From contig NZ_FNZE01000006.1 of NCBI RefSeq assembly GCF_900109175.1, forward strand, positions 1 to 64,000: 64,000 nt of DNA, in the 5' to 3' direction. Numbering within the stretch: position 1 is the first letter of the stretch; each line of letters opens with the position of its first letter. This document shows positions 18,452 through 28,316 of this stretch, piece by piece. The position numbers and the translations under genes were made by a program. The notes beneath the pieces were generated by a model. That model had not been told where the DNA came from. It worked only from the letters and a program-made list of their open reading frames with translations, and made no database searches. Source of the stretch: Pseudomonas linyingensis (lineage in GTDB: Bacteria > Pseudomonadota > Gammaproteobacteria > Pseudomonadales > Pseudomonadaceae).

Positions 18452-19740
18452 CTCGCAGCCTCGCCGACTGGCTGAGCTACCTCGAGCAGCTGCATCCCGT
18501 GTCGATCGACATGGGCCTGGAGCGTGCCCGTCTGGTGCTTGAGCGCCTCGGTCTCGGCCGACCGGCGCCGCGAGTGATCACCGTCACCGGCACCAACGGC
18601 AAGGGCTCGACCTGCGCCTTCCTCGCCAGCCTGCTGCGTGCCAGCGGGCTGCGTGTCGGTGTGTACAGTTCGCCGCATCTGCTGCGCTACAACGAGCGGG
18701 TGCAGCTGCCGGACGGCGAGGCCAGCGACGTCGCCCTGTGCGAGGCCTTTGCCGCGGTCGAGGCAGCGCGGGGCGAAACGTCGCTGACCTATTTCGAGAT
18801 GGGCACCCTGGCGGCCTTCTGGCTGTTCGAGCGCGCGGCGCTGGATGCCGTGGTGCTCGAGGTCGGCCTTGGCGGCCGTCTCGATGCGGTCAACCTGGTG
18901 GATGCCGACCTGGCGGTGGTGACCAGCATCGGCGTCGATCACGTCGAGTGGCTGGGCGACAGTCGCGACAGCGTGGCGGTGGAAAAGGCCGGGATCTTCC
19001 GCGCCGGCAAGCCGGTGCTGTGCGGCGATCTCGATCCGCCGCCGGTGCTGCTGGAGCGCGCACGCCAGCTGGGTTGTCCGCTGCGCCTGCGCGGGCGCGA
19101 TTTCGATCTGGCCTTTGGCGAGCAACTCTGGCACTGGCGTGGCGTGGACGCCGTCGGTCAGCCGCTGGAGTTCACCGATCTACCGCTGCTCGACCTGCCG
19201 ATGGAGAACGCGGCGCTGGCCTTGCAGGCCTTCGTCCTGCTCGGTTTGCCCTGGCAGGCTCCGGCGTTGGTCGCGGCGCTGCAGCGGACTCGCATCGCCG
19301 GGCGGCTGGATCGTCGCCAGCGATCCTGGCAGGGCCGTACACTGAACCTGCTCCTGGATGTCGGTCACAACCCGCATGCCGCGCAGTACCTGGCCCGGCG
19401 GCTGGCCGAGCGTCCGCCGCGTGGGCGGCGGTTGGCGGTATTCGGCTTGCTGGGCGACAAGGATCTGCCGGGCGTGATCGAGCCGTTGCTCGGCGTGGTG
19501 GCGCAGTGGGCGGTGGCGCCTCTGCCGACCCCGCGCAGTCGCAGCACCGAGGAGTTGCAGGCTGCCCTGCAGGCGCGGGGGGCCAGTGCGAGTGGCTGGT
19601 CGTCGGTAGCCGCGGCGCTGGATGCGCTGGCGGGGCAGGCGAGCGAAGCTGACGAGATTCTGGTGTTCGGCTCGTTCTACACTGTGGCCGAGGCCTTGCA
19701 CTGGCTGGAGCAGATCGATCAGCCTGCCCGTGGTGCGTAG
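18448..19740 (+). CDS. folC: Bifunctional dihydrofolate synthase / folylpolyglutamate synthase
   Basis: A 430-residue Mur-ligase-type enzyme adding glutamate to dihydropteroate and to folates. The ATP P-loop [20 protein letters not shown] and the central DHVEWLGDS motif are present, with a C-terminal domain carrying [10 protein letters not shown] and GLLGDKD. It overlaps accD (ATGA) and is followed 30 nt later by the SPOR gene. The accD-folC pairing is common in gamma-proteobacteria. Confidence 0.96.
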   Translation: MTRSLADWLSYLEQLHPVSIDMGLERARLVLERLGLGRPAPRVITVTGTNGKGSTCAFLASLLRASGLRVGVYSSPHLLRYNERVQLPDGEASDVALCEAFAAVEAARGETSLTYFEMGTLAAFWLFERAALDAVVLEVGLGGRLDAVNLVDADLAVVTSIGVDHVEWLGDSRDSVAVEKAGIFRAGKPVLCGDLDPPPVLLERARQLGCPLRLRGRDFDLAFGEQLWHWRGVDAVGQPLEFTDLPLLDLPMENAALALQAFVLLGLPWQAPALVAALQRTRIAGRLDRRQRSWQGRTLNLLLDVGHNPHAAQYLARRLAERPPRGRRLAVFGLLGDKDLPGVIEPLLGVVAQWAVAPLPTPRSRSTEELQAALQARGASASGWSSVAAALDALAGQASEADEILVFGSFYTVAEALHWLEQIDQPARGA

Positions 19741-19770
19741 ACCATTCCAGGGATAAGGGAGAAGCAGTCG

Positions 19771-20346
19771 ATGGCTTTGCTGGATCGAAGACTCAAGCAG
19801 CGGATGGTCGGGGCTGCCGTACTGGTCGCACTGGGGGTGGTGTTCCTGCCGATGCTGTTCAATCGCGAGGACGAGCAGCGCCGGGTACGTGTCGATGCGC
19901 CGCCCATGCCGCCAGCGCCGCAGGTGACGGTGGCGACGCCGGAGCCGGTGCTGGTGCCCGAGCCGCAGGCTGAGCCCACTCCGACGGTGTCCGATGAGCC
20001 ACCGCCCAGCCCGCCGGTCGAGCCGGTAGCGGCAGCCCAGTCGGTGCCGCAGCAGACTGTCGCTCCAGTCGAATCGCAGGCGCCGAGTCGCCTGGATGCC
20101 GATGGTGTGCCGGTCAGTTGGACGGTGCAGCTGGCCAGCCTGTCCAATCGTGCGCGCGCCGAGGAGCTGCAGCGCAAGCTGCGCAGCCAGAGGCTCGACG
20201 CCTATGTGCGTACGGTGGACGGCATGCACCGGGTGTTCGTCGGCCCGCTGCTCGAGCGCGCCGATGCCGACCGGGTGCGTGAGCAGGTCGCCCGCCAGCA
20301 CAAACTCAGCCCGATCGTCGTGCGCTTCCAGCCCGAGCGTCGCTGA
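19771..20346 (+). CDS. SPOR-domain membrane protein (DedD-like)
   Basis: A 191-residue single-pass inner-membrane protein. A short basic N-terminus leads into one membrane helix (MVGAAVLVALGVVFLPML, about residues 11-30). A Pro/Val/Glu-rich periplasmic linker follows, then a C-terminal SPOR domain (about 115-190, WTVQLASLSNRARAEEL to the end), which binds denuded septal peptidoglycan. Position between folC and cvpA matches E. coli dedD, a division-associated protein. The septal role here is inferred from the family. Confidence 0.9.
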   Translation: MALLDRRLKQRMVGAAVLVALGVVFLPMLFNREDEQRRVRVDAPPMPPAPQVTVATPEPVLVPEPQAEPTPTVSDEPPPSPPVEPVAAAQSVPQQTVAPVESQAPSRLDADGVPVSWTVQLASLSNRARAEELQRKLRSQRLDAYVRTVDGMHRVFVGPLLERADADRVREQVARQHKLSPIVVRFQPERR

Positions 20347-20426
20347 GCGCAATCGCGGCTGACTCGCAGGGCTGGGCTCTGTTAGAATTCGCGCTCTATT
20401 TCCGCTTTTCGGCAGTGAGCAGCATT

Positions 20427-20954
20427 GTGGCATTCACCTGGGTCGACTGGTCCATCATTGTGCTGATCGCCGTTTCCGGGCTGGTCAGCCTGACCCGCGG
20501 ATTCGTCAAGGAAGCCCTGTCGCTGCTGGTCTGGGTCGTTGCCGGCGCGGTGGCCTGGTTGTATGGCGGGGCGCTGGCCGGTTATCTCGCGCCCTACATC
20601 GAGCTGCCGTCGGCACGGGTGATCGCGGCCTGCGCAATCCTGTTCGTGCTGACCCTGATGGTCGGCGCGCTGCTGACCCACCTGCTCGGTGCGCTGGTGC
20701 AGGCCACCGGGCTGACCGGCACCGATCGTTTGCTGGGCATGGTCTTCGGTCTGGCCCGCGGCGCCCTGCTGGTGGTGATCGGGGTGGGGCTGCTCAGCCT
20801 GGCACCGGTGCAGCAGGATCCCTGGTGGCAACAGTCGGTGCTGCTGCCCGATTTTCTGATGATTGCCGACTGGTCGAAGAATCTGGTTCTCGGGTTCTTC
20901 CAGCAGTCGACCAATGCCGGCGGCCTTCCGGGTCGCGTGGCCTTTCCGCTTTAG
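20427..20954 (+). CDS. cvpA: CvpA family inner-membrane protein
   Basis: A 175-residue protein with four hydrophobic segments, beginning WVDWSIIVLIAVSGLVSLTRGFVKEALS as in CvpA, the factor first found as needed for colicin V production in E. coli and encoded just before purF. A GTG at 20427 gives the family-like VAFTWVDW start; an in-frame GTG at 20415 adds four residues and cannot be excluded. A TAGAAT box near 20383-20388 may be its -10. The biochemical function is not known. Confidence 0.9.
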   Translation: MAFTWVDWSIIVLIAVSGLVSLTRGFVKEALSLLVWVVAGAVAWLYGGALAGYLAPYIELPSARVIAACAILFVLTLMVGALLTHLLGALVQATGLTGTDRLLGMVFGLARGALLVVIGVGLLSLAPVQQDPWWQQSVLLPDFLMIADWSKNLVLGFFQQSTNAGGLPGRVAFPL

Positions 20955-20979
20955 CCTGACTTTCTAGGGGTTGCGTCAC

Positions 20980-22485
<1,506 letters not shown>

Positions 22486-22497
22486 GTGACGCGCGAC

Positions 22498-22522
22498 AGC
22501 GCCCGGCAGCGAGCCGGGCGCT
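22498..22522 (+). terminator. GC-rich hairpin after purF
   Basis: A perfect 10-bp stem (22498-22507 with 22513-22522) closes a 5-nt loop 12 nt behind the purF stop. No T-tract follows, so it may stabilise the 3-prime end or act as a weak terminator rather than a full intrinsic one. Confidence 0.5.
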
Positions 22523-22609
22523 GCCTGTGCGCCAAACTGGCGGCAGCTGCAGACAGTCTGAGCCCGAGGCCGATCCCTGCTGCGCTGCTGCGCTGAGGAG
22601 AGGCTGAAA

Positions 22610-23821
22610 ATGGCGCAAGAATGGCAGGCCGGAAGGCTCGACAGTGATCTGGATGGCGTGGGTTTCGATACCCTGGCGGTGCGCGCCGGGCAGCATCGCA
22701 GCCCCGAAGGCGAGCACGGCGAGGGATTGTTCCTGACCTCCAGCTACGTGTTCCGCAGTGCGGCCGATGCGGCTGCCCGCTTTGCCGGCGAGGTGCCGGG
22801 CAACGTCTATTCCCGCTACACCAACCCCACCGTACGCACCTTCGAGGAGCGCATCGCTGCGCTGGAAGGCGCCGAGCAGGCGGTCGCCACCGCTTCCGGC
22901 ATGGCCGCCATCATGGCCGCGGTGATGAGCCTGTGCGGTGCCGGCGACCACGTGCTGGTCTCGCGCAGCGTATTCGGCGCCACCGTGACCCTGTTCGAGA
23001 AGTACTTCAAGCGCTTCGGCGTCGAGGTCGACTACGTCCCGCTGGCCGATCCGGCCGGCTGGCAGGCCGCCTGCAAGCCCAACACCAAGCTGTTCTTCAT
23101 CGAATCGCCGTCCAATCCGCTGGCCGAGTTGGTGGACATCGCCGAGCTGGCCGCCGTCGCCCACGCCAACGGCGCGTTGCTGGCGGTGGACAACTGCTTC
23201 TGCACCCCGGCACTGCAGCAGCCGCTGGCTCTGGGCGCCGACATCGTCATCCACTCGGCGACCAAGTACATCGACGGTCAGGGGCGTTGCCTGGGCGGCG
23301 TGGTGGCCGGGCGCAGCGCGCAGATGAGCGAAGTGGTCGGCTTCCTGCGCACCGCAGGACCCACCCTCAGTCCGTTCAACGCCTGGGTGTTCCTCAAGGG
23401 GCTGGAAACCCTGCGCCTGCGCATGCGCGCCCACTGTGCCAATGCCCAGGGGCTGGCCGAGTGGCTGGAACAGCAGCCGGGAGTCGAGCGCGTCTACTAC
23501 GCCGGCCTGCCCAGCCATCCGCAGCACGCGCTGGCCAAGCGTCAGCAGAAGGGCTTCGGCGCCGTGCTCGGCTTCGAGGTCAAGGGCGGCAAGGAAGCGG
23601 CCTGGCGGGTCATCGACGCCACGCGGATGATCTCGATCACCGCCAACCTCGGTGACACCAAGACCACCATCACCCATCCGGCGACCACCACCCACGGGCG
23701 CCTGTCGCCGGAAGCCCGTGCCCAGGCCGGCATCAGCGACAGCCTGATCCGCCTCGCCGTCGGTCTCGAGGAGTTCGACGACCTCAAGACCGACCTGGCC
23801 CTGGGGCTGGCGGCACTGTAA
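22610..23821 (+). CDS. metZ: O-succinylhomoserine sulfhydrylase
   Basis: A 403-residue PLP enzyme of the Cys/Met metabolism family, making homocysteine directly from O-succinylhomoserine and sulfide. Features are SSYVFRSAADAAARFAGE, RYTNPTV, the PLP-lysine segment HSATKYIDGQGRC and the C-terminal SITANLGDTKTTITHP. MetZ rather than MetB is suggested by the Pseudomonas-type sequence and its place after purF. A GAGGAGAGG-like ribosome site precedes the ATG. Confidence 0.93.
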   Translation: MAQEWQAGRLDSDLDGVGFDTLAVRAGQHRSPEGEHGEGLFLTSSYVFRSAADAAARFAGEVPGNVYSRYTNPTVRTFEERIAALEGAEQAVATASGMAAIMAAVMSLCGAGDHVLVSRSVFGATVTLFEKYFKRFGVEVDYVPLADPAGWQAACKPNTKLFFIESPSNPLAELVDIAELAAVAHANGALLAVDNCFCTPALQQPLALGADIVIHSATKYIDGQGRCLGGVVAGRSAQMSEVVGFLRTAGPTLSPFNAWVFLKGLETLRLRMRAHCANAQGLAEWLEQQPGVERVYYAGLPSHPQHALAKRQQKGFGAVLGFEVKGGKEAAWRVIDATRMISITANLGDTKTTITHPATTTHGRLSPEARAQAGISDSLIRLAVGLEEFDDLKTDLALGLAAL

Positions 23822-23882
23822 CGGAGCTGCGGGGCGGGGGCGGACAGGAAACCCGGGAAATGAAAAAAATCCTTACGGGCTG

Positions 23883-23911
23883 TTGACTTAGCGTCGATGC
23901 ATGCGTAAAGT
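23883..23911 (+). promoter_or_regulatory. Sigma-70 promoter of the tRNA-Val/Asp cluster
   Basis: -35 TTGACT (23883-23888), a 17-bp spacer and -10 TAAAGT (23906-23911) lie 22 nt before tRNA-Val. A GC-rich stretch (TCGCCCCCG) follows the -10, typical of stringently controlled stable-RNA promoters. Confidence 0.7.
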
Positions 23912-23933
23912 TCGCCCCCGTTGCAACGTGAAA

Positions 23934-24009
23934 GGGTGATTAGCTCAGCTGGGAGAGCATCTGCCTTACAAGCAGAGGGTCGGCGGTTCGATCCCGTCAT
24001 CACCCACCA
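23934..24009 (+). tRNA. tRNA-Val (TAC)
   Basis: A 76-nt tRNA with acceptor GGGTGAT/ATCACCC and encoded CCA. Anticodon stem TCTGC/GCAGA encloses CTTACAA, giving anticodon TAC (valine). First gene of a three-tRNA transcript. Confidence 0.97.
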
Positions 24010-24053
24010 ACCTTGCAATGAATAGATGTATCGGACGCAAGTCCGGCCGACGC

Positions 24054-24130
24054 GCAGCGGTAGTTCAGTCGGTTAGAATACCGGCCTGTCACGCCGGGGG
24101 TCGCGGGTTCGAGTCCCGTCCGCTGCGCCA
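24054..24130 (+). tRNA. tRNA-Asp (GTC), copy 1
   Basis: A 77-nt tRNA with acceptor GCAGCGG/CCGCTGC and encoded CCA. Anticodon stem CCGGC/GCCGG encloses CTGTCAC, giving GTC (aspartate). It lies 44 nt after tRNA-Val. Confidence 0.97.
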
Positions 24131-24233
24131 TATTTTCCGCATCTGCTTCTCGGGCAGGTGCGAGATCGACGAATCAAGCAGTCGGCGATCAGAAGGGTTG
24201 TAAAGTTGTACCGGACGCAAGTCCAACCGACGC

Positions 24234-24310
24234 GCAGCGGTAGTTCAGTCGGTTAGAATACCGGCCTGTCACGCCGGGGGTCGCGGGTTCGAGTCCCGTC
24301 CGCTGCGCCA
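24234..24310 (+). tRNA. tRNA-Asp (GTC), copy 2
   Basis: Identical over all 77 nt to the copy at 24054-24130, 103 nt downstream of it, and followed by an intrinsic terminator that closes the tRNA-Val/Asp/Asp transcript. Confidence 0.97.
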
Positions 24311-24316
24311 TATACG

Positions 24317-24351
24317 AAAAGCCCTCTGGCAGTCATGCCAGAGGGCTTTTT
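24317..24351 (+). terminator. Rho-independent terminator of the tRNA-Val/Asp/Asp transcript
   Basis: A perfect 14-bp stem (24317-24330 with 24337-24350) with a 6-nt loop, A-rich on the 5-prime side and ending in TTTTT. Symmetry means it can also work for transcripts from the other strand. Confidence 0.95.
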
Positions 24352-24449
24352 ACTTTCTGCAACATTCATTTTTTCGTCATCCGCGATCTCTAGCCTGATA
24401 CTCGTAGTCGAATCATCGAGCACACCATCAGACAAGAAGAGAGACCGTT

Positions 24450-24536
24450 ATGGATGATTATCAGGAAGAGCTGCTGGAGCTGCAGGCCGCCGAACGCGAC
24501 CTGCCAGAACCTGCGGATGACGCCACCGAGCTGTAA
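24450..24536 (+). CDS. Very small acidic protein (28 residues), putative
   Basis: An ATG-initiated frame encodes 28 residues starting MDDYQEELLEL and ending DATEL, with 11 Asp/Glu and a single Arg. An AAGAAGAGAGA purine run lies 5-6 nt upstream of the ATG as a ribosome site. Codon choice (CTG, GAG, GCC, GAC) is like that of the neighbouring genes. No family is recognised with certainty, though I have a faint memory of similar short acidic ORFs in other Pseudomonas genomes. Whether it is translated is unproven. Confidence 0.5.
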   Translation: MDDYQEELLELQAAERDLPEPADDATEL

Positions 24537-24625
24537 CCCCGCGTCGCTGTACCCCCCTCTGTCGCTAGCCGCCCGCTCGCCACGCCTGTCGTCGAGTGCT
24601 GGCGGAGCCGTGCGCAAAGATATCG

Positions 24626-24754
24626 GCCCCAGCGCCAGAGCGTGGCAGGGCCTTGCCCATGGGCATGCGTGGGTTTTGTTGATGGACGTGTCTGGCGCTG
24701 GGGCTACCGTGTCACAGTTCGCGAGCGACGAGTGGTCCGGCCGACGAGCCGGAC
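24626..24754 (+). ncRNA. Structured intergenic region, possible small RNA
   Basis: The 373-bp gap between the tiny ORF and the coiled-coil gene contains a perfect 14-bp inverted repeat, GCCCCAGCGCCAGA (24626-24639) with its complement at 24691-24704. The stem can extend by CGT/ACG (24641-24643 with 24686-24688) and encloses the palindrome TGCCCATGGGCA (24654-24665). A second perfect hairpin, GTCCGGC/GCCGGAC, lies at 24735-24754. Further on, TTGCCC (24778-24783), 16 bp, and TAGACT (24800-24805) could be the promoter of the next gene. No reading frame here is convincing. RNA identity and strand are inference only. Confidence 0.35.
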
Positions 24755-24909
24755 GGTAGCCTGCCAACCCCTTCACATTGCCCGGCGGTGCTTTTCTCCT
24801 AGACTTTCGGCCATAAAGGTCGGTGCCATGCATATTGGTGCGCCAGGCCACGGAGAAATTGTTCGCTCCCGCCCCGTGCGGGATCTGAGTGCCTGTGCGA
24901 GGGAAGTCG

Positions 24910-26295
24910 ATGAGCCTGCAGAAAAAGCCACAGATGGTGGAGTCCGTGATGTTCTTCAATGAACGCGGCATCTGCAAGGAAATGCTCTACCCGGAGTTCG
25001 AGGCCCTGCTCGATGGGGTGGTCAACCTGCCCGAGTTCGCCGATCAACAGGTGCGCGCTGCCTTCGTGTTGATCAACCCGCGTTTGCTGGTCAAGGCGGC
25101 GGTGTTCTTCTACATCGATTTCGGCGTCAAGGGGGAAGCCGACCGCGGCTGGAACATCCCCCTGCGCCATCTGGCCGAGCGTGCCGGCAGCGGTCCCGAC
25201 CTCGGCTCCGGACCGATTCGCCTGTCCTGCCGCAGTCAGTGCGCGGTGTCCTGGCACCAGATGCACCTGTGGGATCCGAGCCTGTCGCCGGCACAGAACG
25301 ACCTGTTGCTGATCCGCGACGCCGCCAAGCGCAACAACCTCGGCGTGCTGATCGAGGACGAGACGGCCCAGGCGGTCGAGCCGGCCAAGCTGCATATGGC
25401 CTCCGAACACAAGTGGTACATGCAGCCCGACGACCTCGAGTTGATCCGCTCGCAAGAGGCGGCGCGCAAGACCGAAAAGACCGAGCAGGAGCAGCGCCTC
25501 AAGGCCGCCCAGATGATCAAGCAGCAGCGCCTGCGCATCAGCAGCCTGAGCCAGCAGCATGAGGAGGAACTGGCCCGTCTGCGCCTGCAGGGCGAGCAGC
25601 GCGAGCAGGCCCTGCAGGCGCGACTGGCGACCCTGGAGCGGACCTTGGCCGAGCAGGCCCAGCGCAACGATGCGCTCAAGGCGCGGCTGACGGCCCAGGC
25701 CGAGAGTTTCCAGCGGGCACGCGAAAACATGGATCGCCAATTGCAGGCCTTGGCTCAGGACGGACGCAGCGAGCTTGATGGCTTGCGGGCGCAGTTCGAG
25801 CAGGAGGCCCAGGCGCGGATCAATGCGGCGCTGCTCGAGAGCCAGGAGCGCCTGGCCCGTCAGGATGCCCAGCTCGCCAGCCAGGCCCGCCATGAGGCGC
25901 AATTGCGTGCCGAACTCAGCCAACTGGCCGCGGAGCGCGACCGCCTGGCGCGCGAAGGCGGCGAGCAGATTCTCGAGCGCCTGGCAGGGCAGGGGGTGGT
26001 GTTCGTCGCCTACCACCCAGGCGCCGGGCACCTGACCATTCCTCTGCAGGACATGGGCGCCTACCAGCGTAATCCGCAGGCCTATGCCGCGGCCAAATGT
26101 TTCGTCAGTGAGGCGCAGTATGGTCAGTGGCTGGCTCACTACCAGCAGCCGAGCTGCATCGCCCAGCTGCCCAGCGGCAATCGCTGCAGTATGCCGATCG
26201 ACCGGGTCGACTCGCCCAGCCGCTTTGTCAGTGGCGAGTCGGACTGCTGTGCGCGCCATCGCAGCAGTGCCCGGCAGCGCACGCTCGGTCAGTGA
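24910..26295 (+). CDS. Coiled-coil protein of unknown function (chromosome-partitioning-ATPase-like annotation in relatives)
   Basis: A 461-residue cytoplasmic protein in three parts. Residues 1-170 are globular (MVESVMFFNERGICKEMLY). Residues about 175-360 are a long charged coiled coil rich in Glu, Gln, Arg and Leu heptads. The last 100 residues form a small domain with cysteines (two in PSCIAQLPSGNRC, two in SDCCARH) that could bind metal. No P-loop is visible, so although SMC-like names are sometimes given to such proteins, it is not an ATPase. The ATG at 24910 follows GAGGGAAG. It overlaps the next gene by four bases. Function unknown. Confidence 0.8.
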   Translation: MSLQKKPQMVESVMFFNERGICKEMLYPEFEALLDGVVNLPEFADQQVRAAFVLINPRLLVKAAVFFYIDFGVKGEADRGWNIPLRHLAERAGSGPDLGSGPIRLSCRSQCAVSWHQMHLWDPSLSPAQNDLLLIRDAAKRNNLGVLIEDETAQAVEPAKLHMASEHKWYMQPDDLELIRSQEAARKTEKTEQEQRLKAAQMIKQQRLRISSLSQQHEEELARLRLQGEQREQALQARLATLERTLAEQAQRNDALKARLTAQAESFQRARENMDRQLQALAQDGRSELDGLRAQFEQEAQARINAALLESQERLARQDAQLASQARHEAQLRAELSQLAAERDRLAREGGEQILERLAGQGVVFVAYHPGAGHLTIPLQDMGAYQRNPQAYAAAKCFVSEAQYGQWLAHYQQPSCIAQLPSGNRCSMPIDRVDSPSRFVSGESDCCARHRSSARQRTLGQ

Positions 26296-27239
26296 CACTG
26301 CCTGTGGATTGGCCTCCCGCGCCTATGCTGCAGGCGGTGCGCTGTGGCTGGCTGCAGCGCGCCGGCGTGGAGCTGGCGCTGCTGCGTCTGGAGCGGATCG
26401 ATCCGCTGATCAGTGGCAACAAGTGGTACAAGCTGGCACCGCATCTGGCCGAGGCCCGGCGCCTCGCTGCGCCTGGCGTGATCAGCCTGGGTGGCGCCCA
26501 CTCCAATCATCTGCATGCCCTGGCGGCTGCCGGCACCCGTTTCGGCGTGGCCACCGTCGGCCTGCTGCGTGGCCATGAGCTGGATACCCCTACCGTCCGC
26601 GATCTGCGCGCCTTCGGCATGCAGCTGCACTGGCTCGGTTATGCCGGCTATCGTGCCCGTCACCAGGCGGACTTCTGGACGCCCTGGCTGGCGCGTTATC
26701 CGGGCTATCTGCCGGTGGCCGAAGGCGGCATGAGTCTGCCGGCGGCGCGCTCCTGTGCGAACCTGGTGGGGATGATCGAGGAGGGGCTGGCCGCACTGGG
26801 CTGGCCCGACTACCAGCAGCTGTGGGTTGCTGCCGGCAGCGGCACGACCCTGGCCGGGCTGGTGATGGGCGAAGGGGGTCGCCATCCGGTGGTCGGCACC
26901 CTGGCGGTGCCGGCCGATCACGGCGTGGCGGCGACGGTGGAGCGGCTGCTCGCCGAGGCCGGTGCCTCACCGGGGAGTGGCTACCAGCTGCGGGATGCCA
27001 GTCGTGGCGGCTTCGCTCGCCTGGATGCCACGCTGGCCAGGTTCATCCTCGACTTCGAGCGCGAAACCGGCGTGCCTCTCGAGCCACTGTATACCGGCAA
27101 GCTGCTGCTGGCGCTGCAGGAGGCACTGCAGGGCGGCGAGATCGCTCGCGGTAGCCGCATCGTCGCGGTACACAGTGGTGGCCTGCAGGGACGGCGGGCG
27201 CTGGACGCGCGTCTGCGCGAGCTGGCCGGGCTGTTCTAG
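26292..27239 (+). CDS. PLP-dependent D-cysteine desulfhydrase / ACC deaminase-like enzyme
   Basis: A 315-residue fold-type II PLP enzyme. The PLP lysine lies in LISGNKWYKL, with SLGGAHSNHLHALAAAG forming the carboxylate/phosphate-side loop and a glycine-rich AAGSGTTLAG binding the PLP phosphate. This is the 1-aminocyclopropane-1-carboxylate deaminase/D-cysteine desulfhydrase (COG2515) group; D-cysteine or another D-amino acid is the likelier substrate, but sequence alone does not decide. The GTG at 26292 overlaps the previous stop (GTGA), giving translational coupling; the open frame continues upstream only as a shadow. Confidence 0.85.
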   Translation: MTLPVDWPPAPMLQAVRCGWLQRAGVELALLRLERIDPLISGNKWYKLAPHLAEARRLAAPGVISLGGAHSNHLHALAAAGTRFGVATVGLLRGHELDTPTVRDLRAFGMQLHWLGYAGYRARHQADFWTPWLARYPGYLPVAEGGMSLPAARSCANLVGMIEEGLAALGWPDYQQLWVAAGSGTTLAGLVMGEGGRHPVVGTLAVPADHGVAATVERLLAEAGASPGSGYQLRDASRGGFARLDATLARFILDFERETGVPLEPLYTGKLLLALQEALQGGEIARGSRIVAVHSGGLQGRRALDARLRELAGLF

Positions 27240-27252
27240 GCCGATCCTTGGC

Positions 27253-28224
27253 TCAGCGCGTGCTGCTGATCCTGGCCGGCAGCGGCCAGTGATCGTTGAC
27301 CAGAAAGATCCGCTCCCGTTCCTGCCAGAAGCCGTCGGCTTCTTCCTTCAGGCCCACCAGCATGCGTGGCGCGGCGTCCTCCGGCAGGGCGCCCAGCCAT
27401 TTCTCCAGCTGCGCATCGGACCATAACTCCTCGGCAGGGTAGCCCGCCGGCGCCAGCCAGCGCAGGCGTGGCAGTGGCTGCCAGCGGTGGCCGCTGGCCT
27501 CCCGCCAGGCGGGCCAGTCGCGGCGCTGCACCCAGTGGCCGCGCAAGTGCTGCGGGCTGGCGCCGGTCGGGGCGCTGCAGGGTGACGGCCAGGGATAGAA
27601 CAGGTAGCCAGCGAGCCACAGGCTGGCCTGCAGCGGCCGGGAGCTGAGCGGCTCGACCAGGGCGCGCGCCTCGGGGCGGGCGGAGAGCGGCAGCTGGTGC
27701 TGCAGCAGGTGCTCCAGCTTGAGGTCGAGGCGATCCAGACGGCCCGGACCGAGCCAGTCGCGGGCGCCCCGGCCGTCGCTGTCGGACGGGCCGAGGTAGA
27801 ACTTCACCGCCAGCTCGATGTGCTGCAGGCCTTCGCGGTCCTCCAGCAGCAGGTCCATCTCGCCGAGGGTGCGGCCATGGTCGCGCACCGCCAGGTTGGC
27901 CGCCAGCAGGCGGATGTCCGGCGCCTGGCGCAGGGCGAACTGCCACAGCTCCTCGTAGTAGCGTCCCAGGCGATTGCCGGAGACCGCCGGCAGCTGCGCG
28001 AGCAGCGGCTGGGGATCGCAGTCGAGGGCCTGCAGCCAGTCCGCCAGCTGTTCGGGACGGGTCGCCCAGCCACTGGCGCGCAGCGGATGGCGCGGTTGCA
28101 GGCCGTCCAGGCTACCCAGCAGCGGCGAGCTGCACAGGGTCCAGGCCAGATCGCGCACGGCGGGATGGCGCAGCTGGCGGGGCAGCAGGGCGAGGTTCGG
28201 GAAGAGCGTCATGTCGGCCAGCAT
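27253..28224 (-). CDS. DUF1853 family protein
   Basis: A 323-residue soluble protein of the DUF1853 (COG3782) family, function unknown. The segment GEMDLLLEDREGLQHIELAVKFY resembles the D-x(n)-E-x-K core of PD-(D/E)XK nucleases, with D, E and K suitably spaced; a nuclease fold is inference. The start could be 28224 or the in-frame ATG at 28212; neither has a strong ribosome site. It diverges from nadK across 92 bp and converges with the PLP enzyme gene. Confidence 0.8.
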   Translation of the reverse strand: MLADMTLFPNLALLPRQLRHPAVRDLAWTLCSSPLLGSLDGLQPRHPLRASGWATRPEQLADWLQALDCDPQPLLAQLPAVSGNRLGRYYEELWQFALRQAPDIRLLAANLAVRDHGRTLGEMDLLLEDREGLQHIELAVKFYLGPSDSDGRGARDWLGPGRLDRLDLKLEHLLQHQLPLSARPEARALVEPLSSRPLQASLWLAGYLFYPWPSPCSAPTGASPQHLRGHWVQRRDWPAWREASGHRWQPLPRLRWLAPAGYPAEELWSDAQLEKWLGALPEDAAPRMLVGLKEEADGFWQERERIFLVNDHWPLPARISSTR

Positions 28225-28316
28225 AGCCGCTGGCCGCCGTGAGTGTCGCGGTTTGCCGGGCGCTGCACGCTTCCCCCATAATCGACCTCCCGCAGTCTGC
28301 AGCCGGCAGGGTTTCC

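Larger units (their letters stand above)
24032..24310 (+). repeat. Tandem duplication covering tRNA-Asp and its leader
   Basis: Bases 24032-24130 and 24212-24310 are 99-bp copies differing only at two adjacent positions (GG against AA) in the leader, with a 180-bp period. Each unit starts with GGAC-GCAA-GTCC, a hairpin with a GNRA-type GCAA loop, then the tRNA. The unit is a recent gene duplication, not an attachment site: no integrase is near. Confidence 0.85.

Noticed and set aside
20971-20979. Upstream TTG start for purF
   Set aside because: It would place three residues before MCGIVG and prevent exposure of the N-terminal nucleophile cysteine.
22486-22609. SAM riboswitch in front of metZ
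   Set aside because: The 124-bp region holds only a simple GC hairpin tied to the purF end; none of the conserved SAM-riboswitch helices is visible.
24054-24310. Duplicated tRNA-Asp as attL/attR of an integrated element
   Set aside because: Only 103 nt separate the two full tRNA copies and no integrase or cargo lies between or beside them; simple tandem duplication explains it.
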